Counted from the stretch's first letter, positions 39,880 through 52,629 are shown. The stretch is DNA of 64,000 bases from Hyposmocoma kahamanoa (GCF_003589595.1 NW_020653851.1:21584164-21648163), one strand, 5' to 3'. Notes: a model not told the origin generated them from the sequence alone. Numbers and translations: made by a program.

Positions 39880-42246
39880 TTTTCTATTAAGTTGACAAAT
39901 CTTCTATGAAGCTTGAACAGTATTATTGATTCCAGTGTAGTTGGAAATTCAAGACCAATGTAATTTTAATGACTTACTAATTTGTAAGTGAAGAAAATCT
40001 CTTGCTTTTTGATAAGTTCCTGGTGTACTAAACATAGATAGAATGAGTGTAGATAATTTAAAAAAATAAGTGTTGTTTTAGGTGACAATCACGGTTAAAT
40101 CACCCAAAGTATTTACCAAATTCTGATTTTTTAATGATGGTTGACTTTCCAGTATTTTGACAAAACAATATGAACCCAGTTGGGCACTAAACATCACTAT
40201 AGCACCGTGCTCGCTACTCGCGAGTGTTGATTCGTGCCCGAAAAACCCTAACGTACGCGAACGCACTGTTTTCATAACGCATGTTCGTGTTTCACCTCTC
40301 CATAAAGCTCTGCACTAGCTTGAATATGATTGAAAACGAATATTTTTATAGACTTAAAGAGTTTACGCCTATTAAGTGACTAAGTAATTTGACTAAATTT
40401 TAATGTAATTTTAAGTGTTTAATTAAAGCTATATGTATGTTACTTACTTTGTAAAATGTAAGAAAGTATTTTGACATTTTGCAAACAAAACGTTAGTCCA
40501 TCAGCAGGGAATGCGCGGGGTGCGGGAAGGTTCATCAAACCTATTTTTTGATAAAGTAGCAGACTGTCAAAAAAAATAGGTTCAATTCTAATTTGCTTAC
40601 CCTCTAAATTTTATTGATGATTATTACAGCTGTTTAGCGATTGTTTACACGTAAAAAGAAGTTTCATTAAAAAGTTATTATATATTAAGTTTGTTAAAAA
40701 GAAATTTGGTTAACTAATCATCATTTCAATACGTGTAAACTAGCCATTAATATGAATTTGTATTTTTAAGTGCTTTCTTTTAATACCGGTTGATCCGGGA
40801 ATCGAATTAAGGAATAACTTTATTGATAAGACTTCATTCAATAAGAGAATGAATTGTGTACCTTTTAGACTCACTTTACAATGCGTTGGAACGGGATGAA
40901 ACCGTCTATTTCGTCTTGTGAGAAGTTTGACGTCACACTGCGCCTGTCTTGCTTCTACGTACCGACGGCACCTGCGGAATTCTCGCAAATGCGCGAGAAT
41001 TCCGCGAAAGACGCGCGACTTGATTTTTGGCTCATATCTAGTTTGTACTCAATTGTGCACAATTGACCATAAAGCTCATTACGCTATGTACAATATCGTT
41101 ACAAAAATTCGCTTCTATCCCGTTCCTCTGCGACATAAATCGAGCCTTAATTAATTTTAACAAAACTTAGAACAGCTTAGCTGTCTGATAGCTTTTCTAT
41201 TAACGTTAAATTATTAATATTTCGTGTTGTATGTATTATAATAGCAAAATTTTTTAATAAAATAATTTGACACAAAACATACTGTTTCATTTTAGGACAA
41301 TATTTAGAAAACAACAAGTTAACGAATCACATTTTATTAAAAATCTATAAATGAATTAATGGTATTCAAGAACATATTTTAATAACATTTACTGTAATAT
41401 GTCCTCCAATATATAAGGAATGAAAGTATTCGAAAATGTATTCATATACAAACTATGGATGTTATTTCACTATCTTGAAGTAACGAATACGAAACACGGT
41501 CAAAAGCAAGTCTAGTTCTATATCGGCAGACCAGTGTGTTGAAACGAACAAGTTTTGTGGTTGTAGCAGAAATCTGATATCTGAAATGCGAAGGCTTTTT
41601 TAAACAATTTTAAATGACTACTACAATACAAGTTGTGATTACACCAGCCTTTTGTTTTTGAGCAGTGCCAGTGTTTGGTAAACAGTCAAGAAAAATTGTC
41701 TTTTACCTCATTAAGCGAGCCTGTTATGGGTAGGCGTGTCGCCTACCACCAGACGCACGTTTTGTTCGTCCCGTCACACACACAAAAAAACCAACAACAG
41801 AAGACAGTAGATATTATACGTCCACAGCTCGTACACGAATACAAATTAAAACAAGGAATAAGTCACACTTGCACGTACCCACGCATACGTTAAATAAAAA
41901 CAATTTGGTGTTTACTTACTTTTTAAGAAACACTTCACTGATTGTAAAGGTAGTATTAGACCACCTGACTAAGCCCTGTGCGGGTAGGAACGGACTATAA
42001 TTCCTACTTTTTGCCTAACCCTGAAGCCGGGAAACTAATGGCTGACTTAATAAGCAAGTTTGTGACGAATATATAAACTCAATGATGGAGATCATTAAAA
42101 CTGAAAGTGGTCCTTTAACTACATAGTACATAAAACATATCAGTCATGTCAATATACAGAAATAAATTATTGCTAGTTCAGGTTGAAATGCAGGGAAATG
42201 ATCCACTAAAGTTATAAGTTTCCCGTACTCCATGGGAATACACCCT
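39880..42246. other. Convergent intergenic region, RnrS / ribophorin II
   Basis: This holds the 3' UTRs of both genes, a MITE at 40865-41150 and a small R1-like fragment near 41705-41780 (GTCGCCTACCACCAGACGCACG). I see no gene. Confidence 0.6.
40865..41150. mobile_element. MITE, 286 bp
   Basis: The left end TTAGACTCACTTTACAATGCG with GGAACGGGAT is mirrored at the right by ATCCCGTTCC and CGACATAAATCGAGCCTTAA. The centre has a short palindrome GGAATTCTCGC/GCGAGAATTCC. Related partial copies occur at 6455, 23010 and about 26150-26215. Confidence 0.75.
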
Positions 42247-45200
42247 TTACTTATGTCCCTTTTCCTGGACAAGTCTGCGCAGGAGACGGTGCCCCGAGAG
42301 GAATGTGATTGCGCCGAGCGGCAGCAGGTAGCGCATCGTTTCGAACATCGTCAGCTGCATCCAGAGGACGACGTACAAGCCCAGGGATGCTAAAACAAGT
42401 TACAAAGGTGTTGAATGTTAGGCAATAAAAGAAATATAACAAATGTCCAGACTTTATTAGGCTGGTTCCAGAGCAGTGTGGATTTATCTGCGGACCGTCC
42501 GTACGTAGCACCGGAGCGGAGTAAGAACTACGTTTACTGGCAACTGGCGTTAGAACGTCGTTTTACAGTGACGAGCATTGCTCCGTACGGAACACACTCC
42601 GTGTGAACAAGCCACCCATGTGTTCATTGCAGGCGACTGTCTTCCGTGAATACCCGCACTAAGTTAAATACTCGATTCAGAGCACTGAGGATTCAATGTA
42701 TGCGGATGGCTCACAGGCGGACAGTCCCTACGGATCGTACATAGAGCTGTGAAACCAGCCTTAATAGGTGGAAATTTAAAAAAAGATTGTCCATTGACGA
42801 ATACCGGAGTTATCTCAATTAGATTTCTTGTTTATGTAAAGGAAAAAAATAGAGAATAGGTATACAGAGCAGATGATTGGGAACATTATATGTTCACTAA
42901 AATCAAAATTTTAGATAAAATGTAGACATGGGACTTTTCAACTTATGTCTCTGAGTGACGGGCGCAATGGTAGCGCCCCTCAGATCTTTGCGATTTAGGC
43001 ACTGCAACTGTTATGGACAGGCGTGTCGCTTACGTCCACGCGCTTTGAAAATTTTATTCTCGGGTACCTAATTTCTCATTTTGACCGCTAAGGTTATCCG
43101 AAGTGAAAGAAATTCGAGTTAATAGAACCTCCGAGCGCCAGGTGGAAGAGCAGCGCGCTGGGCGCGAGGGGGAAGTAGGAGAGGTTGACCCGGAGCTTGG
43201 CCCAGAGCAGCAGCAGCAGCAGCAGCGGCGCGCAGCACAGCAGCGCGAACACGTCCGACAGCGCCCGCGGCGGTCGCGGCTCGGCCACGCGGAACTGGTG
43301 CTGGATCTCGCTCAGCGGCCCCGACGCCGGCTGCCGGCTCTTCTGGGCGGCGCCTGATACGCGATCCACACTTACTTATTTCCATAGGCACACGAAACCG
43401 ACGATGCGCACGTCAAAGTCAACTAATCTTTATTTCATAGGTAAGCAAATTACAATTGAATTCTGTCAAACTGATTGAACTCTACTGCTCAATCGTAACG
43501 CACATTCCCCTGAGAAAAATGAGCAAGAAACTCTTTATAATTCTGAATACTTAATAATATCAATACAATATTTAATTTAAACATCTTAGATCGAGACTAC
43601 CTGCAAGAGCTAAGTCACTACTACGGATTTTCGTCATCCAAGTCCGCAGAAACTGTAATAACGCACGCACGCACACACTCTTAAAACGACAAGAACCACA
43701 AATTAAATAAATACTAAATAACGAAATAAATGTATGCCATACAAATACTTCTCTCGGCCTGGGACCTCTGCGTGTCAGGCATGGTATCCGTTCGACCACG
43801 GAGGCAGATAATGATCATAATAATAAGAGCATTTGAAATTATACACATCAATGGGAATCTCATTATAGAAGAGTATATATTATCCCTTAAATAAATTTGA
43901 GATAATAAGCGTTAATACAATAACATCGACATTACACGTCTCATTGCCGCAATTGTGGACTTTCTTAGGCGTGCAGGTTACTTCACGATGTTTTTCTTCC
44001 ACCTACTAAATATTGACAAATGAATGTAAGTTAAAAATTGAAGCCAAATTGAAGTAAAACAGTAGTTAGCACTAAATGTCATATTCCGACAGGGCTGATG
44101 GCAAAGATAACATTAATTCCTCTGTAGAACTTACCGACTGCGCTTGCATCCTTTCCGAAGTTAAAGATTACATCCCCGACGGGCCAAGAGATGGGGTTGG
44201 AGACCGCGCTGTCTCCGAGAAGGACAGTCAACGAGTACGTGCCAGAGCCGGACTGCAGATGTTTCGCGATGGCGCCCACATTCTGGAATAACCACATTGG
44301 AATATACCTATGTGAGAAATCATATTAAATAAAAAATAATTGTAAAAGTATCTAACTGGGCGACGAAATGCTTTCAAAGATTTCTCATAGATGGCGCTAC
44401 GACTAAAAAGTCGTTGAGAAACCAAATACAAAAAGCACATAGAATAATTCGTGCTGGTTCGTTTTGTGGCTTAGATGGCATAGCTTGTTTGGTTTGGCAC
44501 GGTTTACTAGGAGACGTCGTTTCGAATCCGGCCAGGGGGGTCATTCACGTAATCAAATCGTTACGATAGCGTAGCGATTTAGTAGTTGATCTGCTTTTTC
44601 GTATTCACGTGTGACAGTGAATGTCAGCGAGTCCAATTTTAAAGTCGTTCGATCCAAAAAGCGTATTCTGGTATATGAATCTAACTTAAATCGACTCTGA
44701 ACGACAAGTCATACGTATTCTGCTAAAATTTTGACAGTTCTTTCAATAGACTTCGGACGGCTAAATGTCAAATTTCACAATCCAAGATGTCGTTCATTAG
44801 TCGTTACGTTTCGATTCTACTCTCACGTATCACTTCAACGTTCGTTCAAGTGATACGTGAATACCCATGTTCGATCCTTGTATTAATAATTATAACAAAC
44901 TAGTGGAGTAATTTCGACATCTCTAGTCCGCTGCTGGTAGTTGTAAAGGTACCTGGCTGAGTCAAGGAAAGCTTTCAAAGATTTCTCACAGATGGCGCAA
45001 CGGCAAGTCGTTAAAAACCAAAAACAAAGATCTCCAACAAGTACATAGAAAAATTCGTAAGGTCCACTAGTTCGTTCCGTGGCTTAGTTGGCATAGCGTC
45101 TGGCACGGTTTGCTGGAAGATGTTGATTCGAATCCGGCCTGATCGAATATCATAGTTGTCATACATCGTGACATTCAATACACTTAAAAATGATAAAGAA

Positions 45201-48200
45201 TTATTATTACTTACCCAAACGATAACATGTAATAAAAAAAATGTAATGCAACACTTACCAGCTCAACTTTATAAGCCTTGGAATTATCTGGTTCCGCGAC
45301 GAAGATGGCTTCATCAACGATGGCTGCTGCGGCGTTTTTCGACGCCACCAGCACGAACGCCTGTTGCACTAGCACCGGCTTGTTTTGCTTATCGCGAACG
45401 CTGAATTTTAGCGTTAACCTGTGAAAATTGCACAATAGACCTAATGTAAAATGTAAATTTGCCACTTGCATTCCTCGAGTGTATAAACAAGGCCAAGGAG
45501 GGGAAGCTATCAACTAATCTTAGTGGTTATTGTGAAAAAACATCATTTTCCAAAAAAATATTTGAATCTTCGTGAATAGAACATTTTACAACCTCGGCGA
45601 TACAGCGGCTAGCACTGTGGGCCCGGTAGTACCAATTTGGGAAGCTAACTTTTCTAAACTGGTTTTAGTCTGGGTGTTTCGGATAATGCCCCAGTCAATT
45701 GTTTCCCTGGCACATACAATACAGAGAATTCTTTGGTTTGAGACCAGGTAATTGGTGAGGTTGTACACACATTGTTATCGCGTCTGTCTCTAAAATATTT
45801 CTACTCTCCTATTTAATCCTTTTTATCTCCTCCATTTGCATTATTCTGTTCATGTATGTCTTTTATTCTTGGTATTTTTAAATTCCACAAACATCCCCAA
45901 TTTGATCCGAGATATTTACGTCACGGTCTACCTCTCCTCACCTTTCCATCCACATTCGCTGTATAAATTTACACTTCCATCCTTTCCACATGACCCAACC
46001 ATTAAAATAGAGATGCCACACATAGTGATTTATCCGAGTAGCGAATATTCGGCCACGCTCTCGGCCGAAGCGCCGAATATTCGGCGTAAATTCTGTGCAT
46101 TTCACGCGTGATCTGTTACGACCTGTCTCAGTCCTTCCCTTTTCTATCCAGAACGCGAGATATTGTTATTAACACATAGAGAATCGTTAAGTCGTTCGTC
46201 AAGTTTCACCTTGTCATGCTAGCACTACTGATCACTATATCATCTTTCAAACCACAGCACTCTCATAATGGTGCATTATTATTATAATTTAGAATAACGA
46301 CTAAAAATTTGAAAAATAATCGAAACTTACTTTTGCAAATGATCAGCCTGCAAGATCTCATTGAGCTTATTAGGGTAGGTGACAGTCGTAATCTTAGGGC
46401 TAGTTGTTCCATCGACGTCTCCCACACCGACTTCAATACTTGACACTACAATCTCTCCAAGCACAGCTACATTCACATTAGTCGTCTTTGAACCAGCACT
46501 CAATGCAATCTTGTATAAGCCGTATTGAGCCTTAATCTTGCTAAGGTTTAGTATAAAAGTCGTTCGGTCATCGCCCTTCTGGGTCAAGGGCTGTTTGGAA
46601 AGCACCACGACGTCGTCAGCGAGTCTAGTGCCTGATTGAGCGACCACTTCTTCAGGTTTAAGGCCACGGACAGGACGGCCAATGAAATCGCTAACAGAGA
46701 TCTCGATGGTGTCAGATTCGGAAGTTATGTACTTCTTGCCTTTGATAACTATGCTGATGGGTGATGGCTGGGGATAAAAAAATAATTTCATTAAAATAAG
46801 ATTACATCACATAAGTCATTCCAGAATAACCAGTACCAAATATGGTTGAGGTTCTATGAATTAATAAGTACTTAAAACCAGTGGAACCAGTCATGTCTGT
46901 AGGGGGGCTGATGGCCGATAGAGCAGACTTGTTCTAGAGTGGCGACCATGTCAAGGCAAACGTCCGCCCTGCGGCAAGGTGGGTGGACGACCTGAGAAAG
47001 GTGGCCAGCGGCTGGATGCCAGGAGAGTTGGCGTGGTCAGGGGGAGGCTTATATCCAGAAGTGGATACGTGTAAGCTGATGTAGGTAAGCAGTGGTGATG
47101 CAATTGCTTAAGTAATGGTAGTCGGTCAGAATCCAGGATGCTCACCTCATCGTCAGCGAGAGCCAACGCAGCTTCGACCAACAACGCAGCGCCGCGCTGT
47201 GATGTCACCGACCGCCGCGACAACAGGTACTCCGCGAACTTGTAGCGCTGTTCCTCCGTCAAAGGTGATGACTTTTTCAGCACCTTGTACGACCTGAGCA
47301 TACACAATAATAATAATTAGGCTTTAGTACAAGGCGCCTGCTATTGTTTGTTAAGGGATTTGAGACATTGATCAACTCAACAAACGACGCACAGAGCATG
47401 GAACAGGTAATAAACAAATGTCTGAGAAAATAAGGATTCACAGCTACATGACGCTTGAGACAAAAAAAATTGTACAATACTTCTCCACATTATATTTTTT
47501 GTACAATGTATAGAGACGGTTATATTGCGAGACAGACACAGATGAAGTAAAGCGGCAATCATTTTTGGCTACGAAATTGTTACAGAAACGTGGGACATGG
47601 TCAATGGTCGGAAATTGGTGTCCTACATAAAATTCCTCTTGTAATTTTTTTATTTATTTATTATCCTATATTATACTGACAATTGAATTATATCGACTAT
47701 TATATTAATAAATTACTGAATCTATATCAGAGCATCCTGAAGACGCATAGGTCTGCCCCACCTCTATCCATCTGGCTCTGTCCCTAGTCAGCCTAGTCCA
47801 TAGAGGTCCAGCTATTTTTTAAAGTCATCAGACTATCTTTTAAAGGGACGACCTCTTTTCCTCTTGACATTTTCTCTTGGTAACCATTCTGTTACCTTTC
47901 TGTTGCACTTTTCTACTCTTTCCCTGTACATGTGGCCAGTCCACTTCCACTTTACTATTTTGCTTTTTGTGATGACATCCTCCAATTTAGTACTGCTTCG
48001 TAAGTCTGTAGCTCTGTTTTTGTCTCTTAGAGAGAATCCCCTTGGTATGCAAAATTTTTAATTAATTTCTTTTCTTCAGTTCTACTAGCAAATGTCGCCG
48101 TTCGGTCGATATGTCAATATGCGGTATCTAAAGCTAAGTAGGGGCGGAGAGCGACCATTCTCGTTACTTTTTTATTCTCTGATTTGGTAAAAGGTCGGTT

Positions 48201-51200
48201 ATCTACTGCATTTTTATATGGCACCAGCAGAATGACTTTAAAATCCAACTTCGACCTCCTAGGCTAGTAGTTTTGTTCTACGATGCTGTGAAACCCATTT
48301 CCGGTAATTCGGAATTCGAAACAGTAATTAATTAATGTTTTGTGGTTTTAACAACTCTGTCGCTTCTTGTAGTCTAATTTATACATGTATCTATATACAT
48401 GGAACACCTTTTTCCGACCACTGGACATAATACAGTCCGTCCTGAGATGGGTAGACTATGTATTGTCTACAAAGTCGTGGGAGTTAGCAATGTCCAGCCA
48501 GCAGTTCAGCTGTGGATATGGATGAAAACATGAATAACGGTGTATACGTAAAATTTATTCAAAAAAGTAACTTTAAAGACTTTTCTTTGTTTGCATTTCT
48601 TTCTTGTTATTTGTTTTTTTATTTAGTTTATAAACAGAAATTGGGCTATCCGAGTCCAAATTAGTTCGTAAGAAGATTTACGTGAAAATTATATGTATGT
48701 TGTGCTTACATCTAGTAGGTGCCATTGTATTCGAATTCTATTTAAGCATGTCTAGTTAAGACTAGATAACTCTGTAAAAAGTTTTGTAAGCCATATAATA
48801 ATAAACAATAAATAAATAATAATAATAATGGAACCCACCGAATACGAAAAGAAAGTGTTACCTAATAATGGTGGAGAGTAGCAATGAGGTAACAGGCAGC
48901 CCGCCCTCAAAGTGCAACGCGCGCGAATCGCTTTCGTCGGCAGCCAGCAGCAGCCCTTCGGCGTGTGATGCTGTCCACGCCTCGCAGCCCATGTGTTCGC
49001 ACATCGCGAAGACGTACGCGTAACTGCAAAATGTGATAGTTATTAGGTGCTCCTATTTTACATCATGTTTTACACAAAGGATATATTTCCAACGTGCATT
49101 TCAACCTTCTTTGTGGACATGTTCATAATTTCACAAATAACTATAAAATTTGTGAAAAGCACAATTAAGGAAATGTAATGAAATATTGAACACATAAATT
49201 CTTTTTTAGTGTGTGTAAATAAACTATGAAAAAAGTAATACAACAGGTAATTTTCTTACTTTTATGATTATTAGTAATAAAATTTCCAGTTTATTCATTT
49301 AAAAAAAAAATGAAAAAAAAATATGTTTATGTCATTAAACATTATTTATGAGCCTGTATTATAGTTTTGGTTACAATGTTATGTTATATTTAAACAAATT
49401 TTAGTATACAATGTGTTGATTTGCATCTCGCCATATTTACAGTCTATATTCGAAACTGAACCCAAATAACTAAAAAAATAAATCGAAAAAAATTTCGTAA
49501 ATTAATATTTTATATTTAATTGCGGTAAACAAATTTGATCCAAAGGTCATTGACTTGCACGGCATCGGCATAAATGTAAACATTTTGAACAATGACCTTA
49601 ATGCGCAGAAAGAAACGCAATTTAGATCTATTTGGTGGTGAGGTCGGGTAGCGACGGCGGGGTAGTGTCGTATCGAGCGCGCGATTGGTAGATCAGTCGA
49701 CCTTGCTTCCCGTACTGACTGCGTCTACGTCACGCTGACATCCCGCAAAGGTACATTCTATTCTAGTTTGTCACGAAATGCCATGTGGTTCAGTATGTAA
49801 ACAAGAGTTAGTAGTGCAAAAAAAAAGAGTGGTACAAGTGCGTGTCTATTCTTATGGCATGATGTGAAACGTTTAGTTTACGCGGAGGATACGAGTGTCG
49901 AAGTTTCTGCTTTCAAAGTTGTGCAGTCTAATGTTGAAACGAAATTCACATGCAAATCTCTGCATAGCCGGTACGGAGCCAGGCACCAGCTATGTACTTC
50001 TAGCAATACTTTCATGTAACCTAAAGTTGGTAAGTACCAAATCTAAGTTACAAAAAACTTTTATCAACTTTTTAATTAATGTAAATATATAGTAAATTAT
50101 AACAATACTAGGACATAATCATAATTAAAAAAATAGGTAAATAAGCGATCGAGAAAGATACGTATAGCTCGGGAAGCGGGTGGCGGGGTCACTGCCCTTG
50201 CGTGATGCATATGATTTCGAGACAATTTTGAAAAACTTTACTAGATACAATTAGTCGGAATATTTTTTTTATATTTTTACATGATTTAGCATTATTTCTA
50301 TTTAATTTCTTAAATATGGCGAGAATGCAAATCAACACACTGTATACAGAAAATGTTTAATACAAAATACAGTCACTTACTTGACAGGAGAATCATCTTT
50401 CTTCAACAACTGAATGAGATTTTTAAGGGCTTCATCTTTGTCCCATACAGCTCCTTTGCCTAATGCCTTCTGAGAGTATATAGCATAGTAAAGCTCCGAC
50501 AAAGGCGCTTCTTTCTTATCCAAGACTCGTGTTGAGGCAGAGAGGACATCAGGTTTCAAGTAGTTGGTACAGCCTGATAGTAAGGCAGCATTTGTGAGGT
50601 AAAACACTTGCTCCATGTTGTTGATATCATATTTGGCATCTTTGATGGCCTAGTAGAACAATTTCAATAAATATTTAATTTTAACCAGATTTTTATTATA
50701 GATATTAGTTGTTAGGTAAAAAATTATGTTGCTAATTTTTCAATGATATATTCCTAGATAAATATACTGCAGTCTTCTAAATAGACGACTGCATAATACA
50801 AACACATAAGTAGCTTTTATGAATAAATATTCATAAAAGCTACTTATGTGTGTTTGTAAAGAATATCACACAGTTTTACTGAATGGTAGTACCCAAACAA
50901 TTTAGTGATTTTAAGTGAAATTTGCCTAAAAGTGGAACAAATTATATTTTGTTTAATTTAGGTAAAATTCATGAAATATAAAGGGTTATTTATAAAATAC
51001 TAACAATCTGGCAGAACTATATTCCTAACGTCTGAAACAGCTATGATGAGTTGAAACTCATCTGAAGAACAGAGTCCGATGTGATTGTATAGCAAAAAAA
51101 AAAAGTACGTTACGAGAACATTTTCGTTATTCAAACTAAGGCCTATGTAAAGGTATTTTGAGAATTTATATATCTTATTTTGTTTCGGAAATATAAAATA

Positions 51201-52629
51201 GAAGAAAGGTCAATCTGACATCCACAGCGAAGAAGAATGAACAAAATGTACTATGTCCTGAGAACAAGTAGTCTTTCACAAAGACCTTTGTTCTACGGAT
51301 GAGTTGATTTTTCCATGTCTATTAATAATTTATCACATTTTATTTTTGAACAAAAATACAAATATTTAAATAGAATGCTCTAAATGGTGAACTCTGAGCA
51401 AAACGCAGGATTGTCGTCTTTAGATACCTTATTACGAAATACATATCTAAAAAGTGTCAGATTACTATCTGGACAAAAAGTTTATTTTTGGTAAATTTAT
51501 TATGTTTTGTACAAAGTCATAGAACAAAAGTTATTGTTAATTACTATTATGTCAATAATATAGTCCTACAAGGTTTTTAGTACTTTGCAAATAGCACTGT
51601 ATAGTATAGGTTCTCAAACATTCTGACTACAAAAAATAATTGAAAACATGTTTTAAAATTAACACTAAAAATCACAAGGAAAAAAACATATATTATGTAG
51701 CATAGTTTAAATAGATAATTCTAATTTCTTTTCAAAATGCGGCCACACCGCCTGTACAGCATCAAAACTCTTCAGCACCCACTGCGGGGGCAGTAGGGAC
51801 CACTTTGGGAAACTAAACATATTCATCCTTAGTTTTGTAAGTGTTATCAAAAACATTGTATCAATTTTTTATATACATATTTGACAATTAAAAAAATACT
51901 TACTTTACAAACATCAGGCATTTTAACTTTTAGCAGACTCAAACCCTTGAGAGAGTAATATAGTGTAGCAACATCATTGCTTTTAGTGCCCGCCTGTAGA
52001 ATGGACTCCAGACGCTGTAGATCTATTGTGTTCTGCAGTGTGGCACTGCTGAGACCCAACAGGCAAAGCACCGCAAAGAATAATGCTGAAATTTTAAACA
52101 GTTACAAGTTTGAATGGAAATGTTATAGCATTTCTTTTATTCTTCGTAATTCTGTAAGACTAGTACCTGAAGCAATTTTTTTTGTTATTTAAATATGTAA
52201 TTCATTGTACTGTACATTTTTAGTGGAAATACTTAAAATAATAGGTACTTTGCTAGCAATCCATCCTAGTTTCAAGTAAGTGTTTTATGTTTACTTAGAC
52301 TAACAAGAGCGGTAATCAAGGTGAAAGCACTAAATTTTCGCATTATTACACCAAGAGAACATATTTCGAATTTCAATACTGATAAAACATGCCGAAAGCC
52401 GGCCAATACAGCAGTCAAACTCTGACGTGTCCTAAGCATTTCGCAAAAATCTATATGTGTAATATGTTCAACTTGCAGTTATTACTTAGCAACATGGTTA
52501 ATAATTATACATAAAATGCGATTACAACCCAACACCGCTGAAAAGTAAAGAAAAATTCAATTTATCTCTACAACCACGCAAAGGTTACAAATTTGAATAA
52601 GAAACTCAAAACTCACCACGAAAGTGCAT
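42247..52629 (-). CDS. OstDelta: Ribophorin II (OST delta subunit, RPN2)
   Basis: A non-catalytic subunit of the ER oligosaccharyltransferase that N-glycosylates nascent proteins. Minus-strand exons are 52629-52617, 52085-51904, 50649-50381, 49023-48862, 47293-47146, 46767-46331, 45418-45259, 44282-44135, 43353-43129 and 42389-42247. All are GT/AG and in phase, giving 628 aa (human 631). A signal peptide spans residues 1 to about 19 (ALFFAVLCLLGLSSA). The luminal region follows (YYSLKGLSLLK; YAYVFAMCEHMGCEAW), then beta-rich segments (SKIKAQYGLYKIALSAG; SAVSNPISWPVGDVIFNFGK). Three C-terminal membrane helices follow, the first being VFALLCCAPLLLLLLLW, and the tail is basic (RLLRRLVQEKGHK). 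Exon 9 is strongly GC-rich compared with its surroundings. The coding sequence is intact. Confidence 0.96.
42459..42762. mobile_element. MITE, about 304 bp
   Basis: Ends AGGCTGGTTCCAGAGC and GCTGTGAAACCAGCCTT are inverted repeats. The GC-rich interior (GGACCGTCCGTACGTAGCAC; GTGAACAAGCC) is non-coding. A partial relative starts at 26921 (TAGGCTGGTTCAGAGCATTG). It is in ribophorin II intron 9. Confidence 0.7.
42935..43040 (-). repeat. Dispersed repeat family R1, fragment d
   Basis: TGAGTGACGGGCGCAATGG, TCAGATCTTTGCGATTTAGG, GGACAGGCGTGTCGCTTACG: the reverse orientation of the R1 core. It lies about 90 bp from ribophorin II exon 9. Confidence 0.7.
43425..43550 (-). mobile_element. LINE 3' end fragment (family L1)
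   Basis: CTTTATTTCATAGGTAAGCAA, ACTCTACTGCTCAATCGTAAC, CCCCTGAGAAAAATGAGC and AAGAAACTCT match the L1 tail, with the terminal GTCAAAGTC repeat at the left boundary. It is in ribophorin II intron 8. Confidence 0.7.
43640..43806 (-). mobile_element. tRNA-derived SINE S2, degraded
   Basis: The minus strand starts CTGCCTCCGTGGTCGAACGG, followed by GCCTGACACGCAGAGGTCCC and an AGAGAAGTATTTGTATGGCA body. The B box is partly deleted. It ends in GTGTGTGCGTGCGTGCGTTA. Confidence 0.75.
44340..44920 (+). mobile_element. tRNA-derived SINE S1 split by a nested MITE
   Basis: The SINE head (AAGATTTCTCATAGATGGCG), A box (GTGGCTTAGATGGCATAGC) and B box (TTTCGAATCCGGCCAG) run to about 44535. The SINE tail resumes at about 44869 with GTTCGATCCTTGTATTAATA. 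The 333 bp between them is another element. Confidence 0.8.
44536..44868. mobile_element. MITE nested in SINE S1
   Basis: Ends GGGTCATTCACGTAATCA and (reverse complement) GGGTATTCACGTATCAC are inverted repeats. The interior (AGCGTAGCGATTTAGTAGTT; CTGGTATATGAATC) resembles a diverged copy at about 10068-10250. Confidence 0.75.
44935..45175 (+). mobile_element. tRNA-derived SINE S1
   Basis: The head AAGATTTCTCACAGATGGCG, then GCACATAGAAAAATTCGTAAG-like residues, A box GTGGCTTAGTTGGCATAGCG and B box GATTCGAATCCGGCCTGATCG. It is a tandem neighbour of the copy at 44340. It is in ribophorin II intron 7. Confidence 0.85.
45419..46330. other. Ribophorin II intron 6
   Basis: No gene or confident element is seen. 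A short symmetrical GC-rich stretch at 46045-46085 carries two GAATATTCGG copies with GGCCGA between them. Confidence 0.5.
46905..47085 (+). pseudogene. RTE-type LINE C-terminal fragment
   Basis: The plus strand reads VRPAARWVDDLRKVASGWMP, the R...RWxDDxRKxAG..W tail of RTE-clade proteins, followed after frame changes by residues like YIQKWIRVS. It lies in ribophorin II intron 5, about 60 bp from the exon 5 donor. Confidence 0.7.
47720..48070 (-). pseudogene. RTE-type LINE C-terminal fragment
   Basis: Minus-strand translation gives IPRGFSLRDKNRATDLRSST, KWKWTGHMYRERVEKCNRKV and TEWLPRENVKRKRGRPFKR, then SDDFKK, a clear RTE tail broken by stops. It lies in ribophorin II intron 4. Confidence 0.85.
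49409..50342. mobile_element. Mariner-like non-autonomous element, 934 bp, TA target duplication
   Basis: The left CAATGTGTTGATTTGCATCT with CGCCATATTTA and the right end (reverse complement CAGTGTGTTGATTTGCATTC, TCGCCATATTTA) form inverted repeats of about 32 bp flanked by TA on both sides. The interior holds no recognisable transposase. It occupies most of ribophorin II intron 3 and ends about 40 bp from exon 3. Confidence 0.8.
50798..50857. repeat. Near-perfect 60-nt hairpin
   Basis: ACAAACACATAAGTAGCTTT plus TATGAATA is mirrored by TATTCATAAAAGCTACTTAT plus GTGTGTTTGT. One 2-nt bulge interrupts a stem of about 28 bp with almost no loop. It is in ribophorin II intron 2. Confidence 0.88.

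Noticed and set aside
43103..43478. Gln/Ser-rich and Arg-rich plus-strand ORFs
   Set aside because: They are antisense shadows of the GC-rich ribophorin II exon 9 (a poly-Leu membrane helix read backwards).
49895..50092. 65-codon ORF inside the 49409-50342 element as a transposase remnant
   Set aside because: No DDE/D or helix-turn-helix motif can be recognised in it.
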